A DNA stretch of 64,000 bases. Origin: Ferruginibacter sp050611725. Its GTDB lineage: Bacteria > Bacteroidota > Bacteroidia > Chitinophagales > Chitinophagaceae. Below the pieces are notes generated by a model. It made no database searches, was not told where the DNA came from, and saw nothing but the letters and a program-made list of their open reading frames with translations. The stretch's first letter is position 1. The number at the start of each line of letters is the position of its first letter. Below, piece after piece: positions 1 to 8,823 of the stretch. Location of the stretch: assembly GCF_050611725.1 (NCBI RefSeq), contig NZ_JBODJB010000001.1:992001-1056000 (forward strand), written 5' to 3'. The translations under genes and the position numbers were made by a program.

Positions 1-272
1 TTATTTGTAAGCTTATTAGTAAAACTGCCGATGATGGATTTAACTATTGGATTGTCTAGAAGGCCACCACCGTTTCCACCTGCATTTTGATTTCCAAAAA
101 GAGAAAGAATATTTGTTAGTCCGCCACCTGCTAAAACATTTTGTAAACCATCTGCTACTGAGTGAGTTGCATCTGCAACAACGGCATCGTTTTGTTCGTT
201 AGGCACAACAGGGTTGTTTATAACAGATTCCGTACCTTCTTCTTTGATGAGATTGAAAAGATTTTCTAACAT
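1..272 (-). CDS. DUF937-like hypothetical protein, 3' end outside window
   Basis: The start codon is at 272 and the frame stays open to the window edge, so about 90 N-terminal residues are visible. The protein begins MLENLFNLIKEEG, then has an INNPVVPNEQN segment and a glycine/asparagine-rich stretch with LFGNQNAGGNGGG. From memory this layout (a short helix, an 'INNPxxPNE' motif, then 'GGL..LFG' repeats) matches the DUF937 (YidB-like) family common in Bacteroidota. No enzymatic motif is seen and the function is unknown. It is transcribed away from prfA's promoter side and ends beyond the window. Confidence 0.6.
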   Translation of the reverse strand, partial: MLENLFNLIKEEGTESVINNPVVPNEQNDAVVADATHSVADGLQNVLAGGGLTNILSLFGNQNAGGNGGGLLDNPIVKSIIGSFTNKLTN

Positions 273-346
273 GACTTTTAATTTAAATGATGAAGCTATA
301 AAATATAGTCGACTGTAGATGCAATTTATGCTCTGTAAGTTGCATC

Positions 347-1411
347 CTAACCTTGTGTAGTCATTTTTTCTGCATTTTCTGCAAACTGCAATGCATCCAG
401 AAATTCCTGAATATCGCCATTGATAACCTCATCCAGATTATATACGGTTAATCCGATCCGATGATCGGTTACCCTGCCTTGCGGATAATTATATGTTCTG
501 ATCTTAGCGCTTCTGTCACCCGTGCTTACCAAGCTCTTTCTTCTTTTAGATATCTCTTCTTCTGCCTTACGTACTTCCTCATCATATAATTTAGTCCGCA
601 GCATATCCATTGCTTTTTCTTTGTTAGCAAGCTGGCTACGTTCTGTCTGACACATTACCACCAAACCGGTTGGTTTATGTGTTAAGAATACTTTTGTCTC
701 TACCTTATTTACGTTCTGTCCGCCTGCTCCACCGCTTCGGGCAGTCTCCATTTTTACATCGCTTTCTTTCAACTCAAAATCAACCTCATCTGCCTCCGGC
801 ATAACTGCTACTGTGGCTGCACTGGTATGTACACGGCCACTGGCTTCGGTATCGGGTACACGCTGTACCCGATGAACACCACTTTCAAATTTTAAAATAC
901 CATATACATCATCACCTACAACTTCAAGTTGAACCTCCTTGTAGCCACCCACGGTACCTTCGCTTTCGCTGAGTAAAGTTGTTTTCCAGCCTCTTCTTTC
1001 GCAATATTTCAGATACATCCTTAAAAGGTTACCAGCAAATAAAGAAGCTTCGTCTCCACCGGTTCCGGCTCTGATCTCAAGAATGGCATTCTTTTCATCG
1101 TAAGGGTCTTTAGGAATCAGCATATTTCTAAGCTGTGCTTCCATCTGAGTTTTCTTTTCCTCGAGTCCGGGCAATTCCATTTTCGCCAGATCTCTCATCT
1201 CATCATCATCGCCATTCAATACTTCTTTATTGAATTCAATGTCTTCTAATGTGCGGATGTAGGCATTTCTTGCATTGACGATCTTTTCAAGACTACGATA
1301 TTCCTTACTCATTGCACCAAATCGCTTATTGTCGCTCACAATTTCAGGATTGGTCAAAGCAACACCTAAGTCATCAAATTTTGCCTTTATTGCATCTAGT
1401 TTATCTAACAT
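347..1411 (-). CDS. prfA: Peptide chain release factor 1
   Basis: Class I release factor that recognises UAA and UAG in the ribosomal A site and triggers peptidyl-tRNA hydrolysis. The 354 residues are the usual RF1 length. The codon-recognition tripeptide is P-D-T at residues 186-188 within HRVQRVPDTEASGRVHTS; the PxT form is specific to RF1, since RF2 has SPF. The catalytic GGQ loop is at 230-232 (SGGAGGQNVNKVETKV). The N-terminal third is the helical domain 1. The ATG at 1411 gives the standard N terminus. A copy of the TACAAGTGAGTGACAC repeat lies about 40 bp upstream, reading in the same direction as the gene. Confidence 0.97.
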   Translation of the reverse strand: MLDKLDAIKAKFDDLGVALTNPEIVSDNKRFGAMSKEYRSLEKIVNARNAYIRTLEDIEFNKEVLNGDDDEMRDLAKMELPGLEEKKTQMEAQLRNMLIPKDPYDEKNAILEIRAGTGGDEASLFAGNLLRMYLKYCERRGWKTTLLSESEGTVGGYKEVQLEVVGDDVYGILKFESGVHRVQRVPDTEASGRVHTSAATVAVMPEADEVDFELKESDVKMETARSGGAGGQNVNKVETKVFLTHKPTGLVVMCQTERSQLANKEKAMDMLRTKLYDEEVRKAEEEISKRRKSLVSTGDRSAKIRTYNYPQGRVTDHRIGLTVYNLDEVINGDIQEFLDALQFAENAEKMTTQG

Positions 1412-1447
1412 AGTGTATTTTTATTTTTGGACAAGCATTTGTAACAT

Positions 1448-1505
1448 TTCTCAACATCGTTGTGTCACTCACTTGTACAGTATACCTTTATTGAACTTTT
1501 ATCAT
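1448..1505 (-). repeat. Interspersed repeat core, copy A (upstream of prfA)
   Basis: On the minus strand this reads as an AATAAAGGTATACTGTACAA part followed by GTGAGTGACACAACGATG. The same string, with small changes, occurs at 14244-14301 (+), 27676-27738 (+) and partly at 31489-31530 (-). Like the copies before the M23 gene and carB, it points toward the start codon of the downstream gene. Confidence 0.7.
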
Positions 1506-1547
1506 GTTTTGCAATGAGCCCAATGGGCAGCAAAATTAACATATTAC

Positions 1548-2732
1548 ATGAGTTACAGAAAATTTAATGCCGATCATCTTTTTACCGGGTCAGAGATCAT
1601 ACATGGAAATGGGGTATTGATCACCGATCTTGGTGGAAAAGTGTTGGACATCGTTGATAAAAATGATGCAGGCGATGATATCGAGGTCTTTAAAGGCTTA
1701 CTTACACCAGGGTTTATCAATAGCCATTGCCATATTGAATTAAGCCATATGAAAGATATGATCCCTGATAAAACGGGCTTGGTTTCATTTGTACAACAGG
1801 TAATGAGCAAAAGAGGCATAGCTGACGAGTTGAAGTTTGATGCCATGCGCTTGGCAGAGCAGGAGTTATATAATAGTGGTACCGTTGCAGTAGGAGATAT
1901 TTGTAATACGACAGATTCGATCGATATCAAACAAAAAAGTAAGATGAAGTGGCATAATTTTATTGAGGTGAGTGGGTTTACTGATGCGTTGGCTGAAAAA
2001 AGATTTGAAGCGATTCAAGAAGTGGCACATCAGTGGACCATGGACCATGGTCCATGGTCCATAGTTCCACATGCCCCTTACTCCGTTTCAAAAAAACTAT
2101 TTCAGTTATTGAATGAGGCAACCGCCAATCAATTAATATCCATTCATAATCAGGAAAGCGAAGAAGAAAATAAATTGTATGAAGACAAGTCGGGCAGCTT
2201 TTTAGAATTGTATAAAAATTTCGGAATTGATATTACTGGCTTTGAACCAAGTGGTAAAACAAGTTTTCAAACATGGTTAAATTATTTCACGAATAACCAA
2301 TCGATCATTTTAGTACACAATACTTTTACCAATCAAGAGGATCTGGATTTTGTCTGTCGTCAGTCGTCCATTGTCCATCGACCATTGCATTTCTGCCTAT
2401 GTCCCAATGCTAACAAATACATTGAAGGAAGAATGCCTCCGATCGATCTATTAAGGAAAAATAATTGCAATATCGTTATTGGTACCGATAGTTATGCAAG
2501 TAATTGGCAATTGAATATGTTAGAAGAAATAAAGACCATTCAACACAAAACAGCTTTCTCTATTCCTCTGGAAGAAATACTGCGATGGTCTACAATCAAT
2601 GCTGCCAGAGCATTACAGATGGACAATGAATTAGGTAGCTTTGAGAAAAATAAAAACCCCGGAGTTATTTTAATAGATGAAATGAATGGATTGAATGTAA
2701 CTATGAACTCTTCTGCAAAGCGACTTTTATAA
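1548..2732 (+). CDS. Amidohydrolase-superfamily metal-dependent hydrolase (deaminase-like)
   Basis: A 394-residue cytosolic enzyme of the SsnA/chlorohydrolase/cytosine-deaminase-like branch. The metal-binding His-x-His is in PGFINSHCHIELSH (about residue 60). Later ligand regions are SIHNQESEEE, ILVHNTF and the terminal Asp in IGTDSYASNW. The substrate cannot be read from the sequence; related proteins deaminate or dechlorinate nitrogen heterocycles or other aminated small molecules. The last 6 bp overlap recO convergently. Two palindromic interspersed-repeat segments (2034-2061 and 2364-2388) are translated in frame and encode QWTMDHGPWS and SSIVHRPLH, so the protein carries non-native inserts but no stop. 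Confidence 0.85.
   Translation: MSYRKFNADHLFTGSEIIHGNGVLITDLGGKVLDIVDKNDAGDDIEVFKGLLTPGFINSHCHIELSHMKDMIPDKTGLVSFVQQVMSKRGIADELKFDAMRLAEQELYNSGTVAVGDICNTTDSIDIKQKSKMKWHNFIEVSGFTDALAEKRFEAIQEVAHQWTMDHGPWSIVPHAPYSVSKKLFQLLNEATANQLISIHNQESEEENKLYEDKSGSFLELYKNFGIDITGFEPSGKTSFQTWLNYFTNNQSIILVHNTFTNQEDLDFVCRQSSIVHRPLHFCLCPNANKYIEGRMPPIDLLRKNNCNIVIGTDSYASNWQLNMLEEIKTIQHKTAFSIPLEEILRWSTINAARALQMDNELGSFEKNKNPGVILIDEMNGLNVTMNSSAKRLL
2034..2061. repeat. 28-bp perfect palindrome inside the amidohydrolase gene
   Basis: The segment is tggaccatggacca followed by its exact reverse complement, giving a 28-bp perfect palindrome. A degenerate relative (gtccattgtccatcgacc) lies at 2364-2388 in the same gene and another at 24126-24155 between two genes. 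The length is compatible with the reading frame. Confidence 0.8.
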
Positions 2733-3458
2733 AACCTCATGCAAAACCGTTAGCGTTTTTAATTGCCCGAATTCGGCAATGTGTAAAGCATAATAATTTT
2801 GATATTGTAACAATAAATTTCTTCTTGCATCTCTCGATAATTTTATTTGTTCCAATTCAAAAGGCAATAACACTTTTAGTATTTGCGAAGTTGTAAAGGC
2901 TTGTTCACCATCGATAAAATTATTATGATCGGGTTGTGTTGTTTCAAAACATCCTTCCTGAAGATCTAAGAAAGAATTTTCTTTACTATAATTATCTATC
3001 ATTTTAAATCCCAGAAAGTGTGTCAACTGCAAGGTATAGTATAATGGAATATTTGCAGTGACCGATCTCTCGGCAGTATCTAATTCTTTCAAAACATCTT
3101 CACAAAAATTGAACAGATTGTGGTTTTCTTCCGGCTGTTTCAGGCATTTATTTAAAAGCTCAACCATATATAAAACAATACAGTTTTTGATCACATCGCT
3201 GAAATTGTGTTGATAGAGATATGCCCATTGAAATTCTTTTATTCGCTGCAGATTTTTTTGTTCGCTATGATAAACGACCAGATCAAGAATTGCACCCGGT
3301 AGAAAGCAATTAGCTTTTTTATTACTTTTTGAAGCGGTTCTTACGCCATTGACCATATAGGATTGCACACCAAATAGCTCGGTAAATATGGTAACAATAA
3401 GGCTTGTTTCGCCATATTTAACCGTTCTCAGTACAATTCCCTTTGTTTTGTGTGTCAT
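2727..3458 (-). CDS. recO: DNA repair protein RecO
   Basis: RecO of the RecFOR recombination mediator, which helps load RecA onto SSB-coated gapped DNA and anneals strands. The 243 residues match the family length. The N-terminal OB-fold begins KTKGIVLRTVKYGETSLIV and continues TIFTELFGVQSYMVNGV, typical of RecO; the rest is the helical domain. The zinc-finger cysteines found in some RecO proteins are not evident, as in other Bacteroidota. The gene is convergent with the amidohydrolase (6-bp overlap) and divergent from the RND exporter gene. Confidence 0.93.
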   Translation of the reverse strand: MTHKTKGIVLRTVKYGETSLIVTIFTELFGVQSYMVNGVRTASKSNKKANCFLPGAILDLVVYHSEQKNLQRIKEFQWAYLYQHNFSDVIKNCIVLYMVELLNKCLKQPEENHNLFNFCEDVLKELDTAERSVTANIPLYYTLQLTHFLGFKMIDNYSKENSFLDLQEGCFETTQPDHNNFIDGEQAFTTSQILKVLLPFELEQIKLSRDARRNLLLQYQNYYALHIAEFGQLKTLTVLHEVL

Positions 3459-3566
3459 CTTAAGCAGCTAAAATGCAATAGTAGTTAGATTTTTGAGTAT
3501 GCCGTATAAATTATCTTTCTTTGCATCTCAATATTCAATATTAGGTACAAAAATATTCAATAATTT

Positions 3567-6017
3567 ATGTGGCAACGCTTAGGTAGTTTCGTAATAAAAT
3601 ATAGGTTGGCTCTTTTGATAGCATTATTTGCAGTAACTGCTGTAATGGGCTACTTTGGAAGCAAGGTAAAATTGAGTTACGAATTTTCCAGAGCAATACC
3701 TACCGATAATCCAAAGTATCAGGATTATGTTTCCTTTAGATCTAAATTTGGTGATGATGGCAATATGCTAGTTGTGGGAGTACAGAGTGATAAACTATTT
3801 GAGCTAAAGACCTTCAAAGCATATGATCTTCTTCATAAACAATTAAAAAAAGTAATCGATGTAGAAGATGTATTAAGTGTGCCATCGTCAGTAAATCTTC
3901 AAAAAGATATTTTAACAGAAAAACTGAATGCAGTAAAAATATTTCCTGACAGCATTACAACACAAGCCGAACTGGATTCGGCAAAAAGCACTTTCTTCAA
4001 TTTACCTTTTTATAAATCTTTATTATACAGTCCTGAATCTAATGCTTATTTAATGGGGGTTAGGATCAATAAAGATTCTCTCAATTCGGCAAAGCGTTCA
4101 AAAATTGTAGCAGACATTATTGCTGAGGTAAACAAGTTTGAAAAAGACACTAAGATAGAAGCTCATTTAAGCGGTTTGCCTTTAATAAGAACAGTTGTTG
4201 GCGACAGAATTCAAAAGGAAATGCGTTTCTTTTTAATTGGCTCTTTATTGTTGAGTGCATTGATATTATTATTGTTCTTCAGGTCGTTCGGAACTGCCAT
4301 GCTTTCTTTAACAGTGGTATTGCTCGGTGTTGTGTGGAGCCTTGGTGTGTTATATTTATTCGGGTATAAAATTACGTTGCTAACAGCATTGATACCCCCT
4401 TTAGTAGTGGTGATCGGGATTCCCAACTGTATTTATTTCATCAATAAATATCATACTTCTTATCTGGCATCCGGAGATAAAAACAAATCGCTGGTTGATA
4501 TGGTAAGTAAAATGGGGATTGTTACATTGTTTTGTAACATTACTGCTGCCATTGGTTTTGCGGTGTTTGCATTAACTAAGAGCGCTATTCTTAAAGAGTT
4601 TGGAATGGTTGCAGGTATCAGCATCATGCTAATATTTGTTATTTCTTTTATTCTATTACCGGCAGTGTTGAGCTATTTGCCAAATCCTAAATCATCGCAA
4701 ACAAAATATTTGAACAACCGTTTTGTAGTTTCTTTCTTATTAAGAATTGAAAGATGGGTGATCAATCATAAAAAAACAGTGTATGCTGTAACAATCATTG
4801 CATTGGCGTTTGCGGTTATTGGAATTTTTAAATTGAAAACGGTTGCCTTTATTGTGGATGACCTTCCAAAGACCGATAAGATATATACAGACCTTAAATT
4901 TTTCGAAAAGAATTTCCATGGGGTAATGCCGCTGGAAATTGTTATCGATACTAAAAAAAGAAATGGCTTGGCGGGGATGAGAGCATTGTCTGTTTTTGAA
5001 AAGGCAGATTCTTTATCTCAATACATAACAGCACAAAAGGAAATGAACAGGCCTTTGAGCGTTGCGGAAGGGCTCAAGTTTGCAAAGCAGGCTTTTTATG
5101 AAGGCGATTCTGCCAACTATCTATTACCTAATACTTTCGATGGAGCTTTCGTTGGAGAATATTTACGTCCGAATAAAAATGACAGCGGGGCTAAAAATAA
5201 TTTTGTAAAAATGTTGTCTGCTTTTATGGATTCATCCAGACAAAACACAAGAATTAGTGTGAATATGGCGGATGTGGGTACGATAGAATTGCCGAAATTA
5301 TTGGATGGTATTCAAAAGAGAGCCAATGCATTATTTGATTCTACAAAATATAATTTTTTAGAACCGGATAGAAGATCGGCTTTTAAATTAGATACTATAG
5401 TAGATGAGTTTGATAGTTCTGTTGTTACCATCGATACAACTTTTGCAAAATACGATACCACACCTCAGTACAATGTAAAGCTAACAGGAACGAGTATAAC
5501 ATTTTTGGAAGGCAGTAAGTTTATCATCAACGGACTGAAAGAAAGCATTTTCTGGGCATTTTTGTTGATCAGCCTTTGTATGTTGTATTTATTTAAATCG
5601 GTTCGGGTGTTGCTTTGCTCATTGATCCCGAATTTGATCCCATTAGTGATCACAGCAGGAGTAATGGGTTGGGCGGGTGTTCCGTTGAAACCAAGTACTG
5701 TCCTTGTTTTTAGTGTGGCCTTAGGCATTGCGATCGACATTACGATCAGGTTTTTGGTGAACTACAAACAGGAGTTACCGGGCTTTGATAATGATGTTGC
5801 TAAAACGGTTTATTCAACGATCAACCATACAGGGTTAAGCATTGTATATACTTCATTGGTGTTGATAGCGGGCTTTATTATTTTCTGCTTCAGTAGTTTT
5901 GGCGGCACATTTGCATTAGGATGGTTAACATCAATAACATTGTTGGTGGCTACATTAACCAATTTGGTTTTGTTGCCGGTACTATTGTTATTAACAGGCA
6001 AGAAAAAGAAAAAATAA
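3567..6017 (+). CDS. RND/MMPL-family membrane transporter
   Basis: An 816-residue inner-membrane protein with the duplicated RND layout. TM1 lies near residue 15-30, a periplasmic domain follows, then a five-helix bundle near 215-370. A second single TM (about 400-425), a second periplasmic domain and a second bundle (about 680-812) complete it. The second bundle has an Asp in the core helix (ALGIAIDITIRF), as expected for a proton-coupled RND pump; the equivalent first-half position reads VIGIPNCIYF with Asn. Family members export lipids or hydrophobic compounds; the substrate here is unknown. The stop codon is adjacent to that of the convergent TlpA gene. Confidence 0.88.
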   Translation: MWQRLGSFVIKYRLALLIALFAVTAVMGYFGSKVKLSYEFSRAIPTDNPKYQDYVSFRSKFGDDGNMLVVGVQSDKLFELKTFKAYDLLHKQLKKVIDVEDVLSVPSSVNLQKDILTEKLNAVKIFPDSITTQAELDSAKSTFFNLPFYKSLLYSPESNAYLMGVRINKDSLNSAKRSKIVADIIAEVNKFEKDTKIEAHLSGLPLIRTVVGDRIQKEMRFFLIGSLLLSALILLLFFRSFGTAMLSLTVVLLGVVWSLGVLYLFGYKITLLTALIPPLVVVIGIPNCIYFINKYHTSYLASGDKNKSLVDMVSKMGIVTLFCNITAAIGFAVFALTKSAILKEFGMVAGISIMLIFVISFILLPAVLSYLPNPKSSQTKYLNNRFVVSFLLRIERWVINHKKTVYAVTIIALAFAVIGIFKLKTVAFIVDDLPKTDKIYTDLKFFEKNFHGVMPLEIVIDTKKRNGLAGMRALSVFEKADSLSQYITAQKEMNRPLSVAEGLKFAKQAFYEGDSANYLLPNTFDGAFVGEYLRPNKNDSGAKNNFVKMLSAFMDSSRQNTRISVNMADVGTIELPKLLDGIQKRANALFDSTKYNFLEPDRRSAFKLDTIVDEFDSSVVTIDTTFAKYDTTPQYNVKLTGTSITFLEGSKFIINGLKESIFWAFLLISLCMLYLFKSVRVLLCSLIPNLIPLVITAGVMGWAGVPLKPSTVLVFSVALGIAIDITIRFLVNYKQELPGFDNDVAKTVYSTINHTGLSIVYTSLVLIAGFIIFCFSSFGGTFALGWLTSITLLVATLTNLVLLPVLLLLTGKKKKK

Positions 6018-6018
6018 A

Positions 6019-7185
6019 TTATTGCAATACTTCAGCTAATTTTTCGGCTAATCTTGGACCACGTAAGTCCATAGCAATGATCTTTCCTTGTGGGTCAATC
6101 AATACATTGAACGGTATTTCATCGAAACCATAACTATCGGCAATAGTGGCTGTAGTTTGCCAATCTTTTAATTCGCTGATATGTTGCCAGGTTAGCTTGT
6201 CTTTAGCAATAGCATTCTTCCAGGCAGTAGCTTCTTTGTCTAATGATACACCAAGAATGGTGAAATTTTTATTTTTAAAATTATTGTAAGCATTTACAAT
6301 ATTCGGGTTTTCTGCTCTGCAAGGGCCACACCAACTTGCCCAAAAATCGATCAGTACATACTTTCCTTTCAAACTGCTTAATGAAAAAATTTTACCATTT
6401 ACATCCGGCATTGTTATTTCGGGAGCAATATCACCAACTTTTACCGGTTGAATTTGCGGTTGTGCATTTGTTTCTCTTGATTGTTTGATCTCTGCTATCT
6501 GTTGTTTTACTGTAAGCAATGCTGTAGCTACGGCAGTGCTTTTTGGAAAACGAGTACTCAACTTTTGTAAAGGGATGTCTAGTTTTTCTACATCTACAGG
6601 TGCTGCAGTTGCTGAAAATACAGCTAATACAGGACTTGTGGTAGTATCAGCATATTTAAAACAATATTTTGTGATCTGTTCTTTTTGTGTTTCAAAAATT
6701 GTTTTTTTTGCAATAAAACTGCTGTCTGTTTCCTTTATGTTCATCTTCAACATATTTTCTAACGACAGTAGGTGTTCGTCCAGTATATTTCTTAAGCTAT
6801 CATTATAGCTCATAAATTTTGCAAGAGAATGATTAACGGGTGAATTGAACATCTGTTCACTCAACATTAATTTATTGGCATCGGCTGAAAAACTAATATT
6901 GTTTTTATCGTTGATGAAGATAAAGCCACTATTGTTCTTTTCTAAACGTAGGCGAAACAAACCTTCTTCTTGGGCAATGGCGCCAATTACAAATTTTCCG
7001 TTCTTGATCTCAGCTGTGTCTAATACCTCCGGAGCTCTTTCACCAAAAAAAAGTTCTTCAAGAAATATTTTCTGATCCGGAATATTTTTAATTTCTCCGG
7101 TTACTTTAAACTTGTTATCTGAGGTTTTGTTGTGGCAAGCAAATAAAACTGATGCAACGCTAAGGATAAAGAATATTTTTTTCAT
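6019..7185 (-). CDS. TlpA-family thioredoxin-like lipoprotein with DUF4369 domain
   Basis: A 388-residue exported lipoprotein. Residues 1-17 form a signal peptide ending in the lipobox LFAC. An N-terminal DUF4369-like beta domain (about 27-110, starting VTGEIKNIPDQKIFLEE) is followed by a helical linker. The C-terminal TlpA/AhpC-TSA thioredoxin fold begins near 250, with the active site WCGPC (C286, C289) and the cis-Pro segment DEIPFNVLID. The likely role is periplasmic thiol-disulfide exchange; this architecture is abundant in Bacteroidota. The gene starts immediately before the gatB stop (the two are adjacent), suggesting co-transcription with gatB upstream. Confidence 0.9.
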   Translation of the reverse strand: MKKIFFILSVASVLFACHNKTSDNKFKVTGEIKNIPDQKIFLEELFFGERAPEVLDTAEIKNGKFVIGAIAQEEGLFRLRLEKNNSGFIFINDKNNISFSADANKLMLSEQMFNSPVNHSLAKFMSYNDSLRNILDEHLLSLENMLKMNIKETDSSFIAKKTIFETQKEQITKYCFKYADTTTSPVLAVFSATAAPVDVEKLDIPLQKLSTRFPKSTAVATALLTVKQQIAEIKQSRETNAQPQIQPVKVGDIAPEITMPDVNGKIFSLSSLKGKYVLIDFWASWCGPCRAENPNIVNAYNNFKNKNFTILGVSLDKEATAWKNAIAKDKLTWQHISELKDWQTTATIADSYGFDEIPFNVLIDPQGKIIAMDLRGPRLAEKLAEVLQ

Positions 7186-8628
7186 TTAACTTAATTTCTC
7201 TGCTAATAATTTGTTTACAATGTTCATGTCGGCCTTGCCTTTGCTGAGTTTTTTTACTTCGCCGGCAAACATTCCGATTAGCCCTTTTTTCCCTTTTTTA
7301 TATTCAACAACTTTGTCAGGCATTTTGCCGATCACTTCATCTACCCAGGCTTCAATAGAGCAGCTATCGCTTTCCTGAATAAGATTTAATTCTGTTGCAA
7401 GTTGCAACGCATTTTTATCCGGAGCAGTTAGTAAAGCGTTAAATATTTTTGTAGAGGCTATGCTGAAGTTTACTTTACCATCGTCTACAAGTTGTATCAA
7501 TTCAGCAATTTTTGTTGGCGTCAGCGTAAATGCCTCCAGCTCAATGCTGTTTTCGTTCAGGTAAGATTTTACCGGTCCCATTAGCCAGTTTACCGCTGCT
7601 TTGTAGTTAGACGTATGTTTGATGATGGCTTCAAAATAATCTACCAAAGATTTATCTCCGCAGATTACCTGTGCATCATAAGGCGGTAGATGAAAAACTT
7701 CTTTATATTTTTTCTCCAACGCTTCGGGCAAAGCAGGTAATTCGCTTTTTATTTTTTGTAAAAACTCATCAGTGATATTGAAAGGAGTGAGGTCGGGATC
7801 GGCAAAATATCTGTAATCATCCGCATCTTCTTTACTACGTAAAGAAAAGGTAGTGTTCTTATCTGCATCAAAACTTCTTGTTTCCTGCACAATTGTTCCG
7901 CCGCTTTCAACAATATCTATCAATCTGTCAACTTCAATATCAATTGCTTTTTTCACATTGCGTATGCTGTTCAAATTTTTTACTTCAACCCTTGTACCCA
8001 ATTTGGTTTCGCCTTTCAAACGAATAGAAATATTTGCATCGCAACGCATACTACCTTCTTCCATATTACCATCGCAAATATCTATCCAACGAACCAATCT
8101 TCTTAGTTCAGTTACATAAGCAAATGCTTCTTCACTACTATGAAGGTCGGGTTCACTTACAATTTCCAATAAAGCAACGCCGGCTCTGTTAAGGTCTATT
8201 GCAGTATAATCCGGATCCACATCATGTAAACTTTTTCCTGCATCTTCTTCCATGTGAATTCTGTTGAGACGAATATTTCTTTCGCCATCGGCCGTTTTTA
8301 TTTTTACAATGCCATTCTTACAAATCGGTGTTGTATGTTGACTGATCTGATATCCTTTCGGAAGATCAGGATAAAAATAATTTTTACGGGCAAAATAGTT
8401 GTGTTGTTCAATTTCGCAATGCAAGGCAAGGCCAAGTTTTACTGCAAACTCAATTGCTTTTTTATTCATCTTAGGCAATGTGCCTGGATGAGCCATTGTA
8501 ATAGGGCTGATATGTGTATTTGGCGCTGCCCCGAAAGCTGCACTATCGCCACAAAATATTTTGCTTTTAGTTAGTAATTGAGCATGTACTTCAAGCCCGA
8601 TCACTACCTGATATTTATCATTTTTCAT
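7186..8628 (-). CDS. gatB: Aspartyl/glutamyl-tRNA(Asn/Gln) amidotransferase subunit B
   Basis: GatB is the kinase/transamidation subunit of GatCAB, which converts Glu-tRNA(Gln) or Asp-tRNA(Asn) to the amide form. The chosen ATG at 8628 gives 480 residues beginning MKNDKYQVVIGLEVHAQL, the conserved N terminus. An in-frame extension to 8724 runs into an inverted repeat and was rejected. Conserved blocks include YPDLPKGYQISQ, EEDAGKSLHD, RAGVALLEIVSEPD and the 'MRCDANIS' segment. The C-terminal YqeY-like tRNA-binding domain ends with a GMFAGEVKKLSKGKAD block. Confidence 0.96.
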   Translation of the reverse strand: MKNDKYQVVIGLEVHAQLLTKSKIFCGDSAAFGAAPNTHISPITMAHPGTLPKMNKKAIEFAVKLGLALHCEIEQHNYFARKNYFYPDLPKGYQISQHTTPICKNGIVKIKTADGERNIRLNRIHMEEDAGKSLHDVDPDYTAIDLNRAGVALLEIVSEPDLHSSEEAFAYVTELRRLVRWIDICDGNMEEGSMRCDANISIRLKGETKLGTRVEVKNLNSIRNVKKAIDIEVDRLIDIVESGGTIVQETRSFDADKNTTFSLRSKEDADDYRYFADPDLTPFNITDEFLQKIKSELPALPEALEKKYKEVFHLPPYDAQVICGDKSLVDYFEAIIKHTSNYKAAVNWLMGPVKSYLNENSIELEAFTLTPTKIAELIQLVDDGKVNFSIASTKIFNALLTAPDKNALQLATELNLIQESDSCSIEAWVDEVIGKMPDKVVEYKKGKKGLIGMFAGEVKKLSKGKADMNIVNKLLAEKLS

Positions 8629-8678
8629 TGGGTGCAAAGGTAAATAAGGATTAGGTATGATTTGTATGATTTTTAGGG

Positions 8679-8762
8679 TTATCTCACAGAGATATGCAAC
8701 AAAAAGGCGATGCATCGAACGCAAATCAATTCGAAGCTAATCTGTGCATCTCTGTGAGATAA
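8679..8762. repeat. Inverted repeat upstream of gatB
   Basis: The left arm ttatctcacagagatatgca (8679-8698) is matched by tgcatctctgtgagataa (8745-8762), with a 2-nt bulge. It lies between the gatB start and the terminator of the PDZ gene. No coding capacity was seen. Confidence 0.6.
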
Positions 8763-8765
8763 AAC

Positions 8766-8798
8766 AAAAAAGCGTCAAACGGTTACCCGAATTGACGC
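8766..8798 (-). terminator. Rho-independent terminator of the PDZ gene
   Basis: On the minus strand GCGTCAA (8798-8792) pairs with TTGACGC (8778-8772), followed by a run of six T. It sits about 25 bp past the stop codon of the double-PDZ gene. Confidence 0.7.
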
Positions 8799-8823
8799 CT
8801 GACCCTAAGCTATAAGAGAATTT

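Noticed and set aside
8629..8724. 32-codon extension of GatB
   Set aside because: It overlaps one arm of an inverted repeat and precedes the conserved GatB N terminus.
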